Shown here piece by piece: positions 24,127-31,542 of a stretch of DNA of 50,400 bases. Made by a program: the position numbers and the translations under genes. Source of the stretch: RGIG3009 sp045595445 (GTDB taxonomy: Bacteria > Bacillota > Clostridia > Oscillospirales > Acutalibacteraceae); assembly GCA_045595445.1 (NCBI GenBank), contig JAZOAK010000039.1, positions 1 through 50,400 of the forward strand. Reading direction: 5' to 3'. The first letter of the stretch is position 1; the number at the start of each line of letters is the position of its first letter. Below the pieces are notes generated by a model. That model searched no databases. It was given only the letters and a program-made list of their open reading frames with translations, and was not told the DNA's origin.

Positions 24127-24702
24127 ATGGAGAAAATTACGCTGTATGCGGATCTATACGAAGAATTAAACGGATTATGTGAAACGATGGGGGTGGCTGC
24201 CGATGCGATGTCGCCTCATAAACTGGCGGAGCATCTGCGCGAGGTGGATCGGATGAGCAGCATCCTTTCCGATGAAGCGCAAACGATGGTCGACCACACC
24301 GGCGATGCGCTGGACATGCTGTATGAAAAGAATTTCATCGGTGGCATTCGGGCGTTGTCCGCAATGGTCAAGCAGGTGGACGACATGCACGAGTCGCTGG
24401 ATCACATTCGCACGAATTTGGCGCACGCGTTGTGTTCGCTGCGGGAAATCACGCAGTCGGCAAATTGGACGCCCACGCGTACCGGTGAGGAGATAGAAGC
24501 ATATTTGGACGAAGGCTTTGAACTGGTGAACACCATGTCGATCGGCTATCGCGACGGCGAGTTTGCGTTGCTGTTTGAAAACGAATTGAACAGCGGTGAG
24601 TTTCTGCTCGAACCGTTTGTCGTGGCGAGAGGTACCGAGGACTGTTACGACGAGGTTCGTGCGTACGTGGAACAGTTTATGGATATGGAAGACGGCGAAT
24701 GA
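24127..24702 (+). CDS. unknown helical acidic protein
   Basis: A 191-residue acidic, helical protein with no signal peptide or membrane helix. MEKITLYADLYEELNGLCET and the later LYEKNFIGGIRALSAMVKQV suggest a helix bundle, followed by an alpha/beta end (SIGYRDGEFALLFENELNSG). I do not recognise a family. AAGGAGG precedes the ATG. It follows the CAP/ClpP/TraG operon on the same strand under its own promoter and ends at a terminator, so it may be a separately controlled part of the same system. Confidence 0.7.
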   Translation: MEKITLYADLYEELNGLCETMGVAADAMSPHKLAEHLREVDRMSSILSDEAQTMVDHTGDALDMLYEKNFIGGIRALSAMVKQVDDMHESLDHIRTNLAHALCSLREITQSANWTPTRTGEEIEAYLDEGFELVNTMSIGYRDGEFALLFENELNSGEFLLEPFVVARGTEDCYDEVRAYVEQFMDMEDGE

Positions 24703-24721
24703 ACGCGAAGGACGGCTATTG

Positions 24722-24756
24722 AAAAAACACTCTGCTGTAACGGCAGAGTGTTTTTT
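24722..24756 (+). terminator. rho-independent terminator
   Basis: AAAAAACACTCTGC and GCAGAGTGTTTTTT pair around a 7-base loop. Confidence 0.9.
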
Positions 24757-24828
24757 GCGTATCTATCGGTTTCCTTTTCTCGGACGGAAAACGGCGGCAA
24801 TACGAGCGTGAAAATGTGGTGAAAGTCA

Positions 24829-24857
24829 TTGCACGTTCGGCTCCCTTATGGTATACT
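24829..24857 (+). promoter_or_regulatory. promoter of the surface acylation operon
   Basis: TTGCAC (24829-24834), 17 bp, TATACT (24852-24857). Confidence 0.7.
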
Positions 24858-24913
24858 TGTGTTAACAAATACGTTTCAAGCGGTATTTGCGGAATGTCGA
24901 AGGAGGAATTTGT

Positions 24914-26680
24914 ATGCGTAAATGGACAGCCATCATCGCCGTGTTGATGCTGATGCTTTCTCTTGTTGCCTGCGGGGCGTCCGAGGGGGACGAGGAGATG
25001 ACACAAACAACCGTGACGACCGATTCGGAGTTGGGTGAATCGGCAACGTCGACGGATTCCGGTTCCGATTCCGGTTCCGGTTCCGGTTCGTCCTCCGACC
25101 GCCGTACGAGTTCTTCGTCTTCGGTGAAAGGGTCTTCCTCGTCGCAGGCAGGTTCTTCGTCTGCCCTCAAATCTACGGGCGGGGCAACCTCTTCCTCTAC
25201 AAAGAAAACCGGTTCGAGCACCGTGTTGTGGGGCGGGGTCCGTTACCGTACTATTCGGTATCACGTTGCGGCAAACGATATTTTCGAGGTTGACGTTGAC
25301 ACCGATTACTGGAAAATGCCGTTTGCGAGAGAAGACGACGGCTTGCTTACCCGTGACGGGTACGTGCTGTTGGGATATTCCTACGCCAATGACGGAACCG
25401 GGGAGTTGATCCGTCCGGGGTATAAATACTTGCCCGCGACCAGATCCGCCAATCAAAATCTGTATTGCGTGTGGGCCAAAGAAACCAAGGCGGCTGACTT
25501 CAAAACCTCCGCCCAAAGTGACGGTACGGTGTATATTACCGCCTATAAGGGCAGCGACAAGGTCGTGTATATCCCGCGCGAGATCGGCGGGCGAACCGTG
25601 TCGGGCATTGCTTCGGGCGCCTTTTCCGGCAACAAGACGTTGACCGAGGTCCATATCACCTCATCCGTCTTGGTCGTGGAGGAAAAAGCGTTTGCCTCCT
25701 GCACCAAGTTGAAGACCGTGACGCTGTATGATACGCTGCAAGATATCAGCGACGCGTCGTTTGAGGGAGCGCCGATCCAAACGGTGCGGATGTGCGCGGG
25801 TCAAGCGCCCCGTTACATGAAGAGTCTGGCAACGTTCGGCAAAAAATACGAGCGGTTGATTCAAACGACCGGCAAGAAGCGTATTGTCGTGCTGGCGGGT
25901 TCCAACGTACAGTACGGCGTTGATTCCGATTACATGGAAACGTTGTTTGACAACAAGTATAACGTCGTCAATTTCGGGACGGACGGTAATATGAACGTGG
26001 CGTTTTTCCTGGACGCCATTGCGCCCCTCTTGACGAAAAACGACGTCGTCATATTTGCACCCGAACAATACGGGAAATATGCCTACCACGTCAACGGCAA
26101 TCCCGAAATGAATTATCCGACTTTCCAAGGAATTGCGACCTGCTACAATCTGTTGGAGAACGTGAACGTGGCGAATTACAAGGGTGTGTTTGGCGCGATC
26201 GCGCAGTACTGTGCCGTTTCCGCCAACATGCCGGCGTTGTCCTGGGGTGAGCCCAACAAATTTCTGGACGAATACGGTGATCTGAAAACGCTGACAAGCG
26301 ATATGAATTCCCCCACCTACCGCAAAGGCGCTAACGGGTATTTCCGTTTTGACGATACCGTGATCCTCGCGGAACATATCTCGCATTTGAACCGTGTCAT
26401 TGACACCGCCAAAGCGTCGGGCGCAACGGTGGTATTCACGCATCCGTCGATGAACATCAACAATATCGAGCCGACTCATCTTAACACTGCGGCCTACACG
26501 TCCTATAATCGTTGGATCGCCCAAACCGTGCATTGTCAACTGATCGGTGACGTGCAGAATTATATGTATGAGGGTAAGTATTTCTACAATACCGACTACC
26601 ATCTGAATGCCGTGGGCAGAAAACTGCACACGGAGCGATTGGCGAAGGATCTCATTGCCGCCGGTATCGGTGTCAAATAA
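24914..26680 (+). CDS. lipoprotein with leucine-rich repeat and SGNH/DltD-like domain
   Basis: A 588-residue lipoprotein. The lipobox is SLVAC (Cys about residue 20); a long Ser/Gly-rich linker runs to about 105. A BspA-type leucine-rich repeat (LRR_5) block follows at about 205-290 (VYIPREIGGRTVSGIASGAF). The C-terminal half (about 310-588) resembles the SGNH-like domain of DltD/AlgJ proteins that work with MBOAT acyltransferases: IVVLAGSNVQYGVDSDYMET near 320 (block I, Ser in GSN) and DYHLNAVGRK near the end (Asp-x-x-His). It is the first gene of a four-gene operon with an MBOAT protein and a second such protein, so it probably transfers acyl groups to a secreted polymer outside the cell. 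Confidence 0.8.
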   Translation: MRKWTAIIAVLMLMLSLVACGASEGDEEMTQTTVTTDSELGESATSTDSGSDSGSGSGSSSDRRTSSSSSVKGSSSSQAGSSSALKSTGGATSSSTKKTGSSTVLWGGVRYRTIRYHVAANDIFEVDVDTDYWKMPFAREDDGLLTRDGYVLLGYSYANDGTGELIRPGYKYLPATRSANQNLYCVWAKETKAADFKTSAQSDGTVYITAYKGSDKVVYIPREIGGRTVSGIASGAFSGNKTLTEVHITSSVLVVEEKAFASCTKLKTVTLYDTLQDISDASFEGAPIQTVRMCAGQAPRYMKSLATFGKKYERLIQTTGKKRIVVLAGSNVQYGVDSDYMETLFDNKYNVVNFGTDGNMNVAFFLDAIAPLLTKNDVVIFAPEQYGKYAYHVNGNPEMNYPTFQGIATCYNLLENVNVANYKGVFGAIAQYCAVSANMPALSWGEPNKFLDEYGDLKTLTSDMNSPTYRKGANGYFRFDDTVILAEHISHLNRVIDTAKASGATVVFTHPSMNINNIEPTHLNTAAYTSYNRWIAQTVHCQLIGDVQNYMYEGKYFYNTDYHLNAVGRKLHTERLAKDLIAAGIGVK

Positions 26681-26697
26681 AAGGAGTTGTGAGCAGT

Positions 26698-26985
26698 ATG
26701 ATCTATTGTGAACAGCCCTTGTTTATGTTGTGCCCGATCCTGTTGCTGCTTTGGCAAGGTTTCACGTATTGGCTGAAAAAACAAAAGCGGGTATCCTCCC
26801 TTGTCGATACGGTGCTGACCGGTGTCGGGGCGGTGGGGCACGCGGCAGCCATTACCTTGATCTTGCTCGGTGACGGTACGCTTTCCGACGTGCTGCTGCT
26901 GGTTTTGCTCAGCGGGACGGTTGCGTTATGGCTGTCACCTACGCCTAACAAAGCGACCGATAAGGCGCAGGAGGAAGCACCGTGA
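26698..26985 (+). CDS. small membrane protein of the acylation operon
   Basis: A 95-residue protein with two or three predicted membrane helices (about 8-24, 38-58 and 60-80) and an acidic tail. It is not recognised. It lies between the SGNH lipoprotein gene and the MBOAT gene and overlaps the latter by four bases (GTGA). Small membrane subunits accompany MBOAT proteins in several systems (DltX with DltB), so it may be an equivalent. ATG 26698 is preferred over GTG 26689 on ribosome-site spacing. Confidence 0.65.
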   Translation: MIYCEQPLFMLCPILLLLWQGFTYWLKKQKRVSSLVDTVLTGVGAVGHAAAITLILLGDGTLSDVLLLVLLSGTVALWLSPTPNKATDKAQEEAP

Positions 26986-28409
26986 ATTTTAACTCCTTGC
27001 AGTTTTTACTCTTCTATCCGATCGTGGCGGTGCTTAACTTCGTTGTCCCCCGCAAATATCGCTTTATCCCGCTGCTGATCGCGAGTTACTATTTTTACAT
27101 AACTTGGAACGCGAAACTGTTTTTCCTCATCTTGTTTACCACCGCGGTGTCCTACGCCTCGGGGCTGTTGATCGAGAAAAAGCCGCACCATAAGAAATGG
27201 TGGATGGTGATCTCCGTTGTCGCGTCCCTTTCGGTACTGTTTTTCTTTAAGTATTACAATTTCTTCGTCGGTGCGGTCGGCAGTTGGTTTGGGGCGGATC
27301 TGACGCTGCGGTTGATCTTGCCGGTGGGTATTTCGTTCTACACGTTCCAGACGTTGTCGTACAGTATTGACGTGTACCGCGGCGACGTGAAAGCCGAGCG
27401 TAATTTCTTCTACTATGCGCTGTTTGTGTCGTTCTTTCCCCAACTGGTAGCGGGGCCCATTGAACGTCCCGGCAATCTGTTGCCGCAGTTGCGTGAAGAA
27501 CACAAGTTTAACGTGGATGATCTGTGCATCGGTGCCAAGCGCATGATGGCGGGTTTCTTCAAAAAGATCGTGGTGGCGGATACCGTGGCGCAATACGTCA
27601 ATGCGGTATACAACAACCCCGACGAGGCGAGCGCGCTTTCGATCATCATCGCCACGGTGCTGTTTGCCGTGCAGATCTATTGCGATTTTTCGGGATATAC
27701 GGATATTGCCATCGGCTGTGCCCGCGTGATGGGGTATCGGTTGATGCAGAACTTTAACCGTCCGTATTCCGCTGAAAATATCCGTGATTTCTGGGCGCGC
27801 TGGCATATCAGTTTATCCACGTGGTTTAAGGATTATCTGTATATTCCGCTCGGCGGTAACCGCAAAGGTTACGTTCGCGGCCTTGTGAATCTGTTGATTG
27901 TGTTTTTGGTGAGCGGTCTGTGGCACGGCGCGGAATGGACGTTTTTACTGTGGGGGCTGCTCCACGGCATCTACCGCGTCGTCGGCGCGCTTACCTATAA
28001 ATCGCGTGAAGCGTGGTATGCGTCACGGGGTATCGATACCGCCGCCCGTCCCGTGCGACTGTTCCGTACGGCGGTGACGTTCGTTTTCGTGTGTTTTGCG
28101 TGGATCTTTTTCCGTGCCAATAACACGGCTGATCTGCTGCTGATTTTGCAGCGGCTCTTTACCACGTTTGGCGGATCCACGTTTATCGCGGAACTGGGAA
28201 TGACGGTAAGCGGTGCGATTACCGTTGTGTTGGCGATCGTGATGATGGTACTGCTTGACCGCAAAGTGACGCTGGAACATTACGACGCAAAGAGCGGGGC
28301 GACGCTGGCAAACGGAACGTCGCTGTACGTGGTGTGGGCCGTCTTGTTCGCGTGGATGATCTTACTGGCAAGCAACGGTTCGAGTGCGTTTATCTATTTT
28401 CAATTTTGA
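26982..28409 (+). CDS. MBOAT O-acyltransferase (AlgI/DltB family)
   Basis: A 475-residue multi-pass membrane protein. It starts FNSLQFLLFYPIVAVLNFVV, typical of AlgI-like proteins, and holds FPQLVAGPIERPGNLLPQL (about 150-168), the FWARWHISLSTWFKDYLYIP block (about 270-290) with the first conserved His and VSGLWHGAEWTF with the catalytic His (about 317). These proteins pass acetyl or other acyl groups from the cytoplasm to partners outside. With SGNH-domain proteins on both sides, the operon should O-acylate an exopolysaccharide or wall polymer; which polymer is not shown. Confidence 0.93.
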   Translation: MNFNSLQFLLFYPIVAVLNFVVPRKYRFIPLLIASYYFYITWNAKLFFLILFTTAVSYASGLLIEKKPHHKKWWMVISVVASLSVLFFFKYYNFFVGAVGSWFGADLTLRLILPVGISFYTFQTLSYSIDVYRGDVKAERNFFYYALFVSFFPQLVAGPIERPGNLLPQLREEHKFNVDDLCIGAKRMMAGFFKKIVVADTVAQYVNAVYNNPDEASALSIIIATVLFAVQIYCDFSGYTDIAIGCARVMGYRLMQNFNRPYSAENIRDFWARWHISLSTWFKDYLYIPLGGNRKGYVRGLVNLLIVFLVSGLWHGAEWTFLLWGLLHGIYRVVGALTYKSREAWYASRGIDTAARPVRLFRTAVTFVFVCFAWIFFRANNTADLLLILQRLFTTFGGSTFIAELGMTVSGAITVVLAIVMMVLLDRKVTLEHYDAKSGATLANGTSLYVVWAVLFAWMILLASNGSSAFIYFQF

Positions 28410-28424
28410 GAGGGCGGGGAGTAT

Positions 28425-29852
28425 ATGAAAAAAACGATTGTCGTATGTCTCCTCGCGATCATCGTGTTGGTTGCTCCGCTCTTAACGGTAGCGGCAGCGG
28501 CGCTTACGGCGCCTTGCCAGTACGATGAAACGTTTTTGGCTGAGTTGCAGGAGAAGCATGCGCGGCTCGCTTCGGTCGAATCGAAAAAAATCGTGCTGAT
28601 CGGCGGCTCGAATTTGGCGTTTGGTGTGGATTCTGCCCAACTGGAAGAGTACGTTGGTATGCCGGTGGTCAACTACGGCTTGTACGCGACCATCGGGACC
28701 AAAGCCATGTTGGATATGTCTCGTTCGTATATCGATAAGGGCGATATCGTCGTGATCTGTCCCGAAACCAACGCGCAGACCTATTCCTTGTATTACAACG
28801 CGCGCAGTATGTGGCAGGCGCTTGACTGCGATCTGTCGATGCTGAAAGACGTGGGGTTTTCCAATCTCGGCAAGCTGATGGCGGCGCTGCCCGAATTTGC
28901 CTCGGAGAAACGCGGTTTCATCCGCACGAATACCAAACCGTCGCCGTCCGGCATTTACGCGAAAGCGTCGTTCAATGAATACGGCGATATTGCGGTGGAC
29001 CGTCCCTATAATGAGATGCCCGCCAATTACGATACCTCCATGCCGGTTTCGCTGACGACCGATCTGTTGGACGAGGAGTTTGTCGACTATCTCAATGCCT
29101 ATGCCGCCGCTTGCGAGCGGCGGGGAGCGGCGGTGTATTTCGGCTTTTCGCCCATCAATGCGGATGCCATCGTCTCCACCGACGAGCAAAAAGAGGCGTT
29201 TTACCACGCACTCGGTGAGCAACTGACTTTCCCGCTGCTGAGCGACATTGACGAGTATATTTTGGAGTCGGCGTATTTTTACGATACGAACTTCCATTTG
29301 AACTCTTGTGGTGCGTTGCATCGTACCTCGTTGTTGGCAGACGATCTGTTGCGCGTGCTCGGCAGGGAGGGCGACGTGTATACCGAAAAATACGCACCGC
29401 CCGAACGTCCCGACGGGTATTTTACACCGACGGACGGCACGGACGAAAACGCCGCTTATTTCGTGTATGAAGACTTTGAGGACGGGTTAGCCATTGTCGG
29501 TCTGTCCGACGCGGGCAAGCAGGAGAAGACCCTGACGCTGCCGCGAAGTGCCGAAGGGAAAGCCGTTTTGGTGATTGGAGATTATGCCTTTGCGGGCTCG
29601 GACGTGTTGGAACGTGTTATTATCGGAAAACAAGCGCTCGTCAAGGCGTTTACCACGGAGTCGCTGAGCGACTGTCCGACTCTGCGTGCAATCGAAATTC
29701 ATGTGGCACCGTCGGCGTTACCCATTGATGCACAAGCGGTCACCAACATGCCGCAAGAGTGTAGGGTTTACGTGCCGGCGGAAGCGTATGCGGAATTTGC
29801 GACCGACTATTTCTGGAACGGTATGATGCACTACGTGGAGATTCTGGATTAA
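28425..29852 (+). CDS. secreted SGNH/AlgJ-like protein with C-terminal repeat domain
   Basis: A 475-residue protein with an N-terminal signal peptide or anchor helix (about 5-27) and an SGNH-like domain: IVLIGGSNLAFGVDSAQLEE near residue 57 (block I Ser) and FYDTNFHLNSCG near 287 (Asp and His of the catalytic pair). The last 130 residues contain a VYEDFEDGLAIVGLSDAG-type segment and repeated strands ending at VYVPAEAYAEFATDYFW, like the leucine-rich repeat part of the first protein in this operon. It is 15 bp after the MBOAT gene. Two SGNH proteins for one MBOAT protein suggest sequential or alternative acceptors. Confidence 0.82.
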   Translation: MKKTIVVCLLAIIVLVAPLLTVAAAALTAPCQYDETFLAELQEKHARLASVESKKIVLIGGSNLAFGVDSAQLEEYVGMPVVNYGLYATIGTKAMLDMSRSYIDKGDIVVICPETNAQTYSLYYNARSMWQALDCDLSMLKDVGFSNLGKLMAALPEFASEKRGFIRTNTKPSPSGIYAKASFNEYGDIAVDRPYNEMPANYDTSMPVSLTTDLLDEEFVDYLNAYAAACERRGAAVYFGFSPINADAIVSTDEQKEAFYHALGEQLTFPLLSDIDEYILESAYFYDTNFHLNSCGALHRTSLLADDLLRVLGREGDVYTEKYAPPERPDGYFTPTDGTDENAAYFVYEDFEDGLAIVGLSDAGKQEKTLTLPRSAEGKAVLVIGDYAFAGSDVLERVIIGKQALVKAFTTESLSDCPTLRAIEIHVAPSALPIDAQAVTNMPQECRVYVPAEAYAEFATDYFWNGMMHYVEILD

Positions 29853-29893
29853 GTGTGACAGGGCGGTTCGTGTGTGAAAATTTTGCGAAAAGG

Positions 29894-29922
29894 CTGACAA
29901 ACTTCGACGAATATGATATACT
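29894..29922 (+). promoter_or_regulatory. promoter of the PspC gene
   Basis: CTGACA (29894-29899), 17 bp, TATACT (29917-29922). Confidence 0.7.
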
Positions 29923-29953
29923 GATACCGATGACTGTAAAGGAGGTCGTAACG

Positions 29954-30145
29954 ATGGATAAAAAACTGTATAAATCCAGAACCGACAAAAAACTGTGCGG
30001 TGTGTGCGCGGGTGTGGCAAATTTCTTGAACGTTGATCCGACGATCGTGCGCCTGCTTTGGGCGTTGGCGGTACTGTTTGCGGGTGGCGGGGTATTGTTG
30101 TATATCGCGGCCGCTCTTATTATGCCGGAGGAGCCGATCGCATAA
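29954..30145 (+). CDS. PspC-domain small membrane protein
   Basis: A 63-residue protein consisting of one PspC domain: the basic start MDKKLYKSRTDKKLCGVCAG, the VDPTIVRLLW segment and one hydrophobic helix (about 35-57) ending IMPEEP. PspC-domain proteins sense or respond to envelope stress in the membrane. AAAGGAGG precedes the ATG, excluding a longer frame from 29855. The stop codon directly abuts the next start. Confidence 0.92.
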   Translation: MDKKLYKSRTDKKLCGVCAGVANFLNVDPTIVRLLWALAVLFAGGGVLLYIAAALIMPEEPIA

Positions 30146-30421
30146 ATGGAACGTAAAAACAGTTATTCCTTTTTTCAAAATCGGGAATGTCAGCATTTTC
30201 CGTGCCATCAGACCGAACATCCCGAGCAGTTTAATTGTCTGTTCTGCTATTGCCCGCTGTATACGCTGGGCGATCAGTGCGGCGGGTATTTTCGGTATAT
30301 TGCGGACGGTGTCAAGGACTGTTCCGCGTGTATGGTACCGCACGCGCCGGGCGGGTATGAGTATATCCTCTCCCGCATGGACGATGCGGTGAAATTGGCA
30401 CTCAGCAACAAAAAGAAATGA
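30146..30421 (+). CDS. cysteine-rich small domain protein
   Basis: A 91-residue cytoplasmic protein matching the cysteine-rich small domain family (PF04071): NRECQHFPCH, FNCLFCYCPLY, DQCGGYF and KDCSACMVPH give nine Cys and two His suited to metal binding. Family members occur in Clostridia, often near cobalamin genes, and have no proven function. It shares the PspC transcript, starting at the base after that gene's stop. It ends just before a bidirectional terminator. Confidence 0.87.
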   Translation: MERKNSYSFFQNRECQHFPCHQTEHPEQFNCLFCYCPLYTLGDQCGGYFRYIADGVKDCSACMVPHAPGGYEYILSRMDDAVKLALSNKKK

Positions 30422-30423
30422 AA

Positions 30424-30457
30424 AAAACGCGGCGCGTCGGATGACGCGCCGCGTTTT
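30424..30457. terminator. bidirectional terminator
   Basis: AAAACGCGGCGCGTC and GACGCGCCGCGTTTT pair over 15 bp around a GGAT loop, serving the PspC unit and the convergent radical SAM gene. Confidence 0.9.
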
Positions 30458-30458
30458 G

Positions 30459-31325
30459 TTACACACCGGTAGTATCAAAAGCGGGAATGTAGGTGGTGTT
30501 GGCGGAGGAGCGATCCTGCACGTAGCCGTCGTTAAGCCCCAATGCCAAGAGATGGTGGGTGACCTTGTCGTACTCGCGTTTTGTCACGCGGCGGGACAGT
30601 TCGGGATGTCCGTCCACGGATACGACCGGGGTATACTGGCACATTAAGCTCACCCACACGTCGGGAATACCGCTCAGGGCATCCAGCACGGCGAGAGATT
30701 CGCGGGTGTGAGCGGGGAGGATCAGGTGCCGTACCAGCGTACCGCGCGTGGCGATGCCGCGCGCATCGTGTTGCATAGGCCCTGTTTGCCGCACCATTTC
30801 CCGAATGGCCATGAGCGCGGTTTCGGGGTAATCGGCGGCGCCGGACAGTTCCGCGGCGAGGGCGCCGGTGACGTATTTTAAGTCGGGGAGGTACACGTCG
30901 ACAAGTCCTTCCAGTGACCGCAAGGTGTCCACGCGCTCGTAGCCGCTTGTGTTATACACCACCGGAATCGGCGGGCGGTAGAGGGCAAGTGCTTTTCGGA
31001 TGATGGGCAGGTACGGTGTGGGGCTGACGAGGTCCAATACGTCGGCGCCTTGTTCACAGAGTTCTTTGAAAATATCGCTGAGCCGTTCGGGGGTGACGGG
31101 TTTTCCCGCCGCCGAGCGGCTGATCGTATGATTTTGGCAATACGCGCATTGCAGGGTGCAACCGCTAAAAAAGACGGCGCCCGCCGTGCCGAAACACGGT
31201 TCTTCGCCGGTATGCAGCGCGGCGCGGGCAAGATGTGCCGTTTCGGGCAAGCCGCAAGCGCCGTCACCGTGAGCGGAGTCGCGCACAGCGGCACAGCGGC
31301 GGGGACACAACGAACAGATGAACAC
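30459..31325 (-). CDS. radical SAM protein, pyruvate formate-lyase-activase-like
   Basis: A 288-residue radical SAM enzyme. The [4Fe-4S]/SAM motif is CTLQCAYCQN (CxxxCxxC, near residue 65); an extra N-terminal Cys cluster (CSLCPRRCAAVRD, residues 4-16) and GACGLPE match the PflA-related YgiQ-independent group annotated as putative glycyl-radical activases. VVYNTSGYERVDTL and VDVYLPDLKY are family blocks. GTG 31325 has GAGGTG upstream; a longer frame starting at 31439 would extend into a palindromic repeat and is rejected. No glycyl radical enzyme is nearby, so the target is unknown. Confidence 0.87.
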   Translation of the reverse strand: MFICSLCPRRCAAVRDSAHGDGACGLPETAHLARAALHTGEEPCFGTAGAVFFSGCTLQCAYCQNHTISRSAAGKPVTPERLSDIFKELCEQGADVLDLVSPTPYLPIIRKALALYRPPIPVVYNTSGYERVDTLRSLEGLVDVYLPDLKYVTGALAAELSGAADYPETALMAIREMVRQTGPMQHDARGIATRGTLVRHLILPAHTRESLAVLDALSGIPDVWVSLMCQYTPVVSVDGHPELSRRVTKREYDKVTHHLLALGLNDGYVQDRSSANTTYIPAFDTTGV

Positions 31326-31344
31326 GGTGACACCTCGTTTTTGG

Positions 31345-31535
31345 AGTGATGAAGAACTGCGCGAGGGGGGGTGTGATTTTTCTCTCCCTCCGTCTTTTTG
31401 CTTCGCAAAAATCTGCCGTCTCGCTGCGGCTCGGTCCACCCGCGGCTCTGACAGTCCACCGGACTGTCATTCACTACCGCGGGATGTCGCTTCGCTACCT
31501 CGTCAGAGGGCGGCGAGGCGCGTGACACAAACAAA
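31345..31535. repeat. complex palindromic intergenic repeat
   Basis: A long member of the palindrome family. It opens with TTTTTCTCTCCCTCCGTC, holds the stems TTTTTGcttcGCAAAAA and TGACAGTCCaccGGACTGTCA, the latter nested inside CCCGCGG...CCGCGGG, and ends CCTCGTCAGAGGGCGGCGAGG. No gene is seen. Confidence 0.7.
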
Positions 31536-31542
31536 ACAAAAC

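Noticed and set aside
24716..25654. Minus-strand frame opposite the SGNH lipoprotein gene
   Set aside because: It covers the Ser-rich linker in antisense and crosses a terminator and a promoter.
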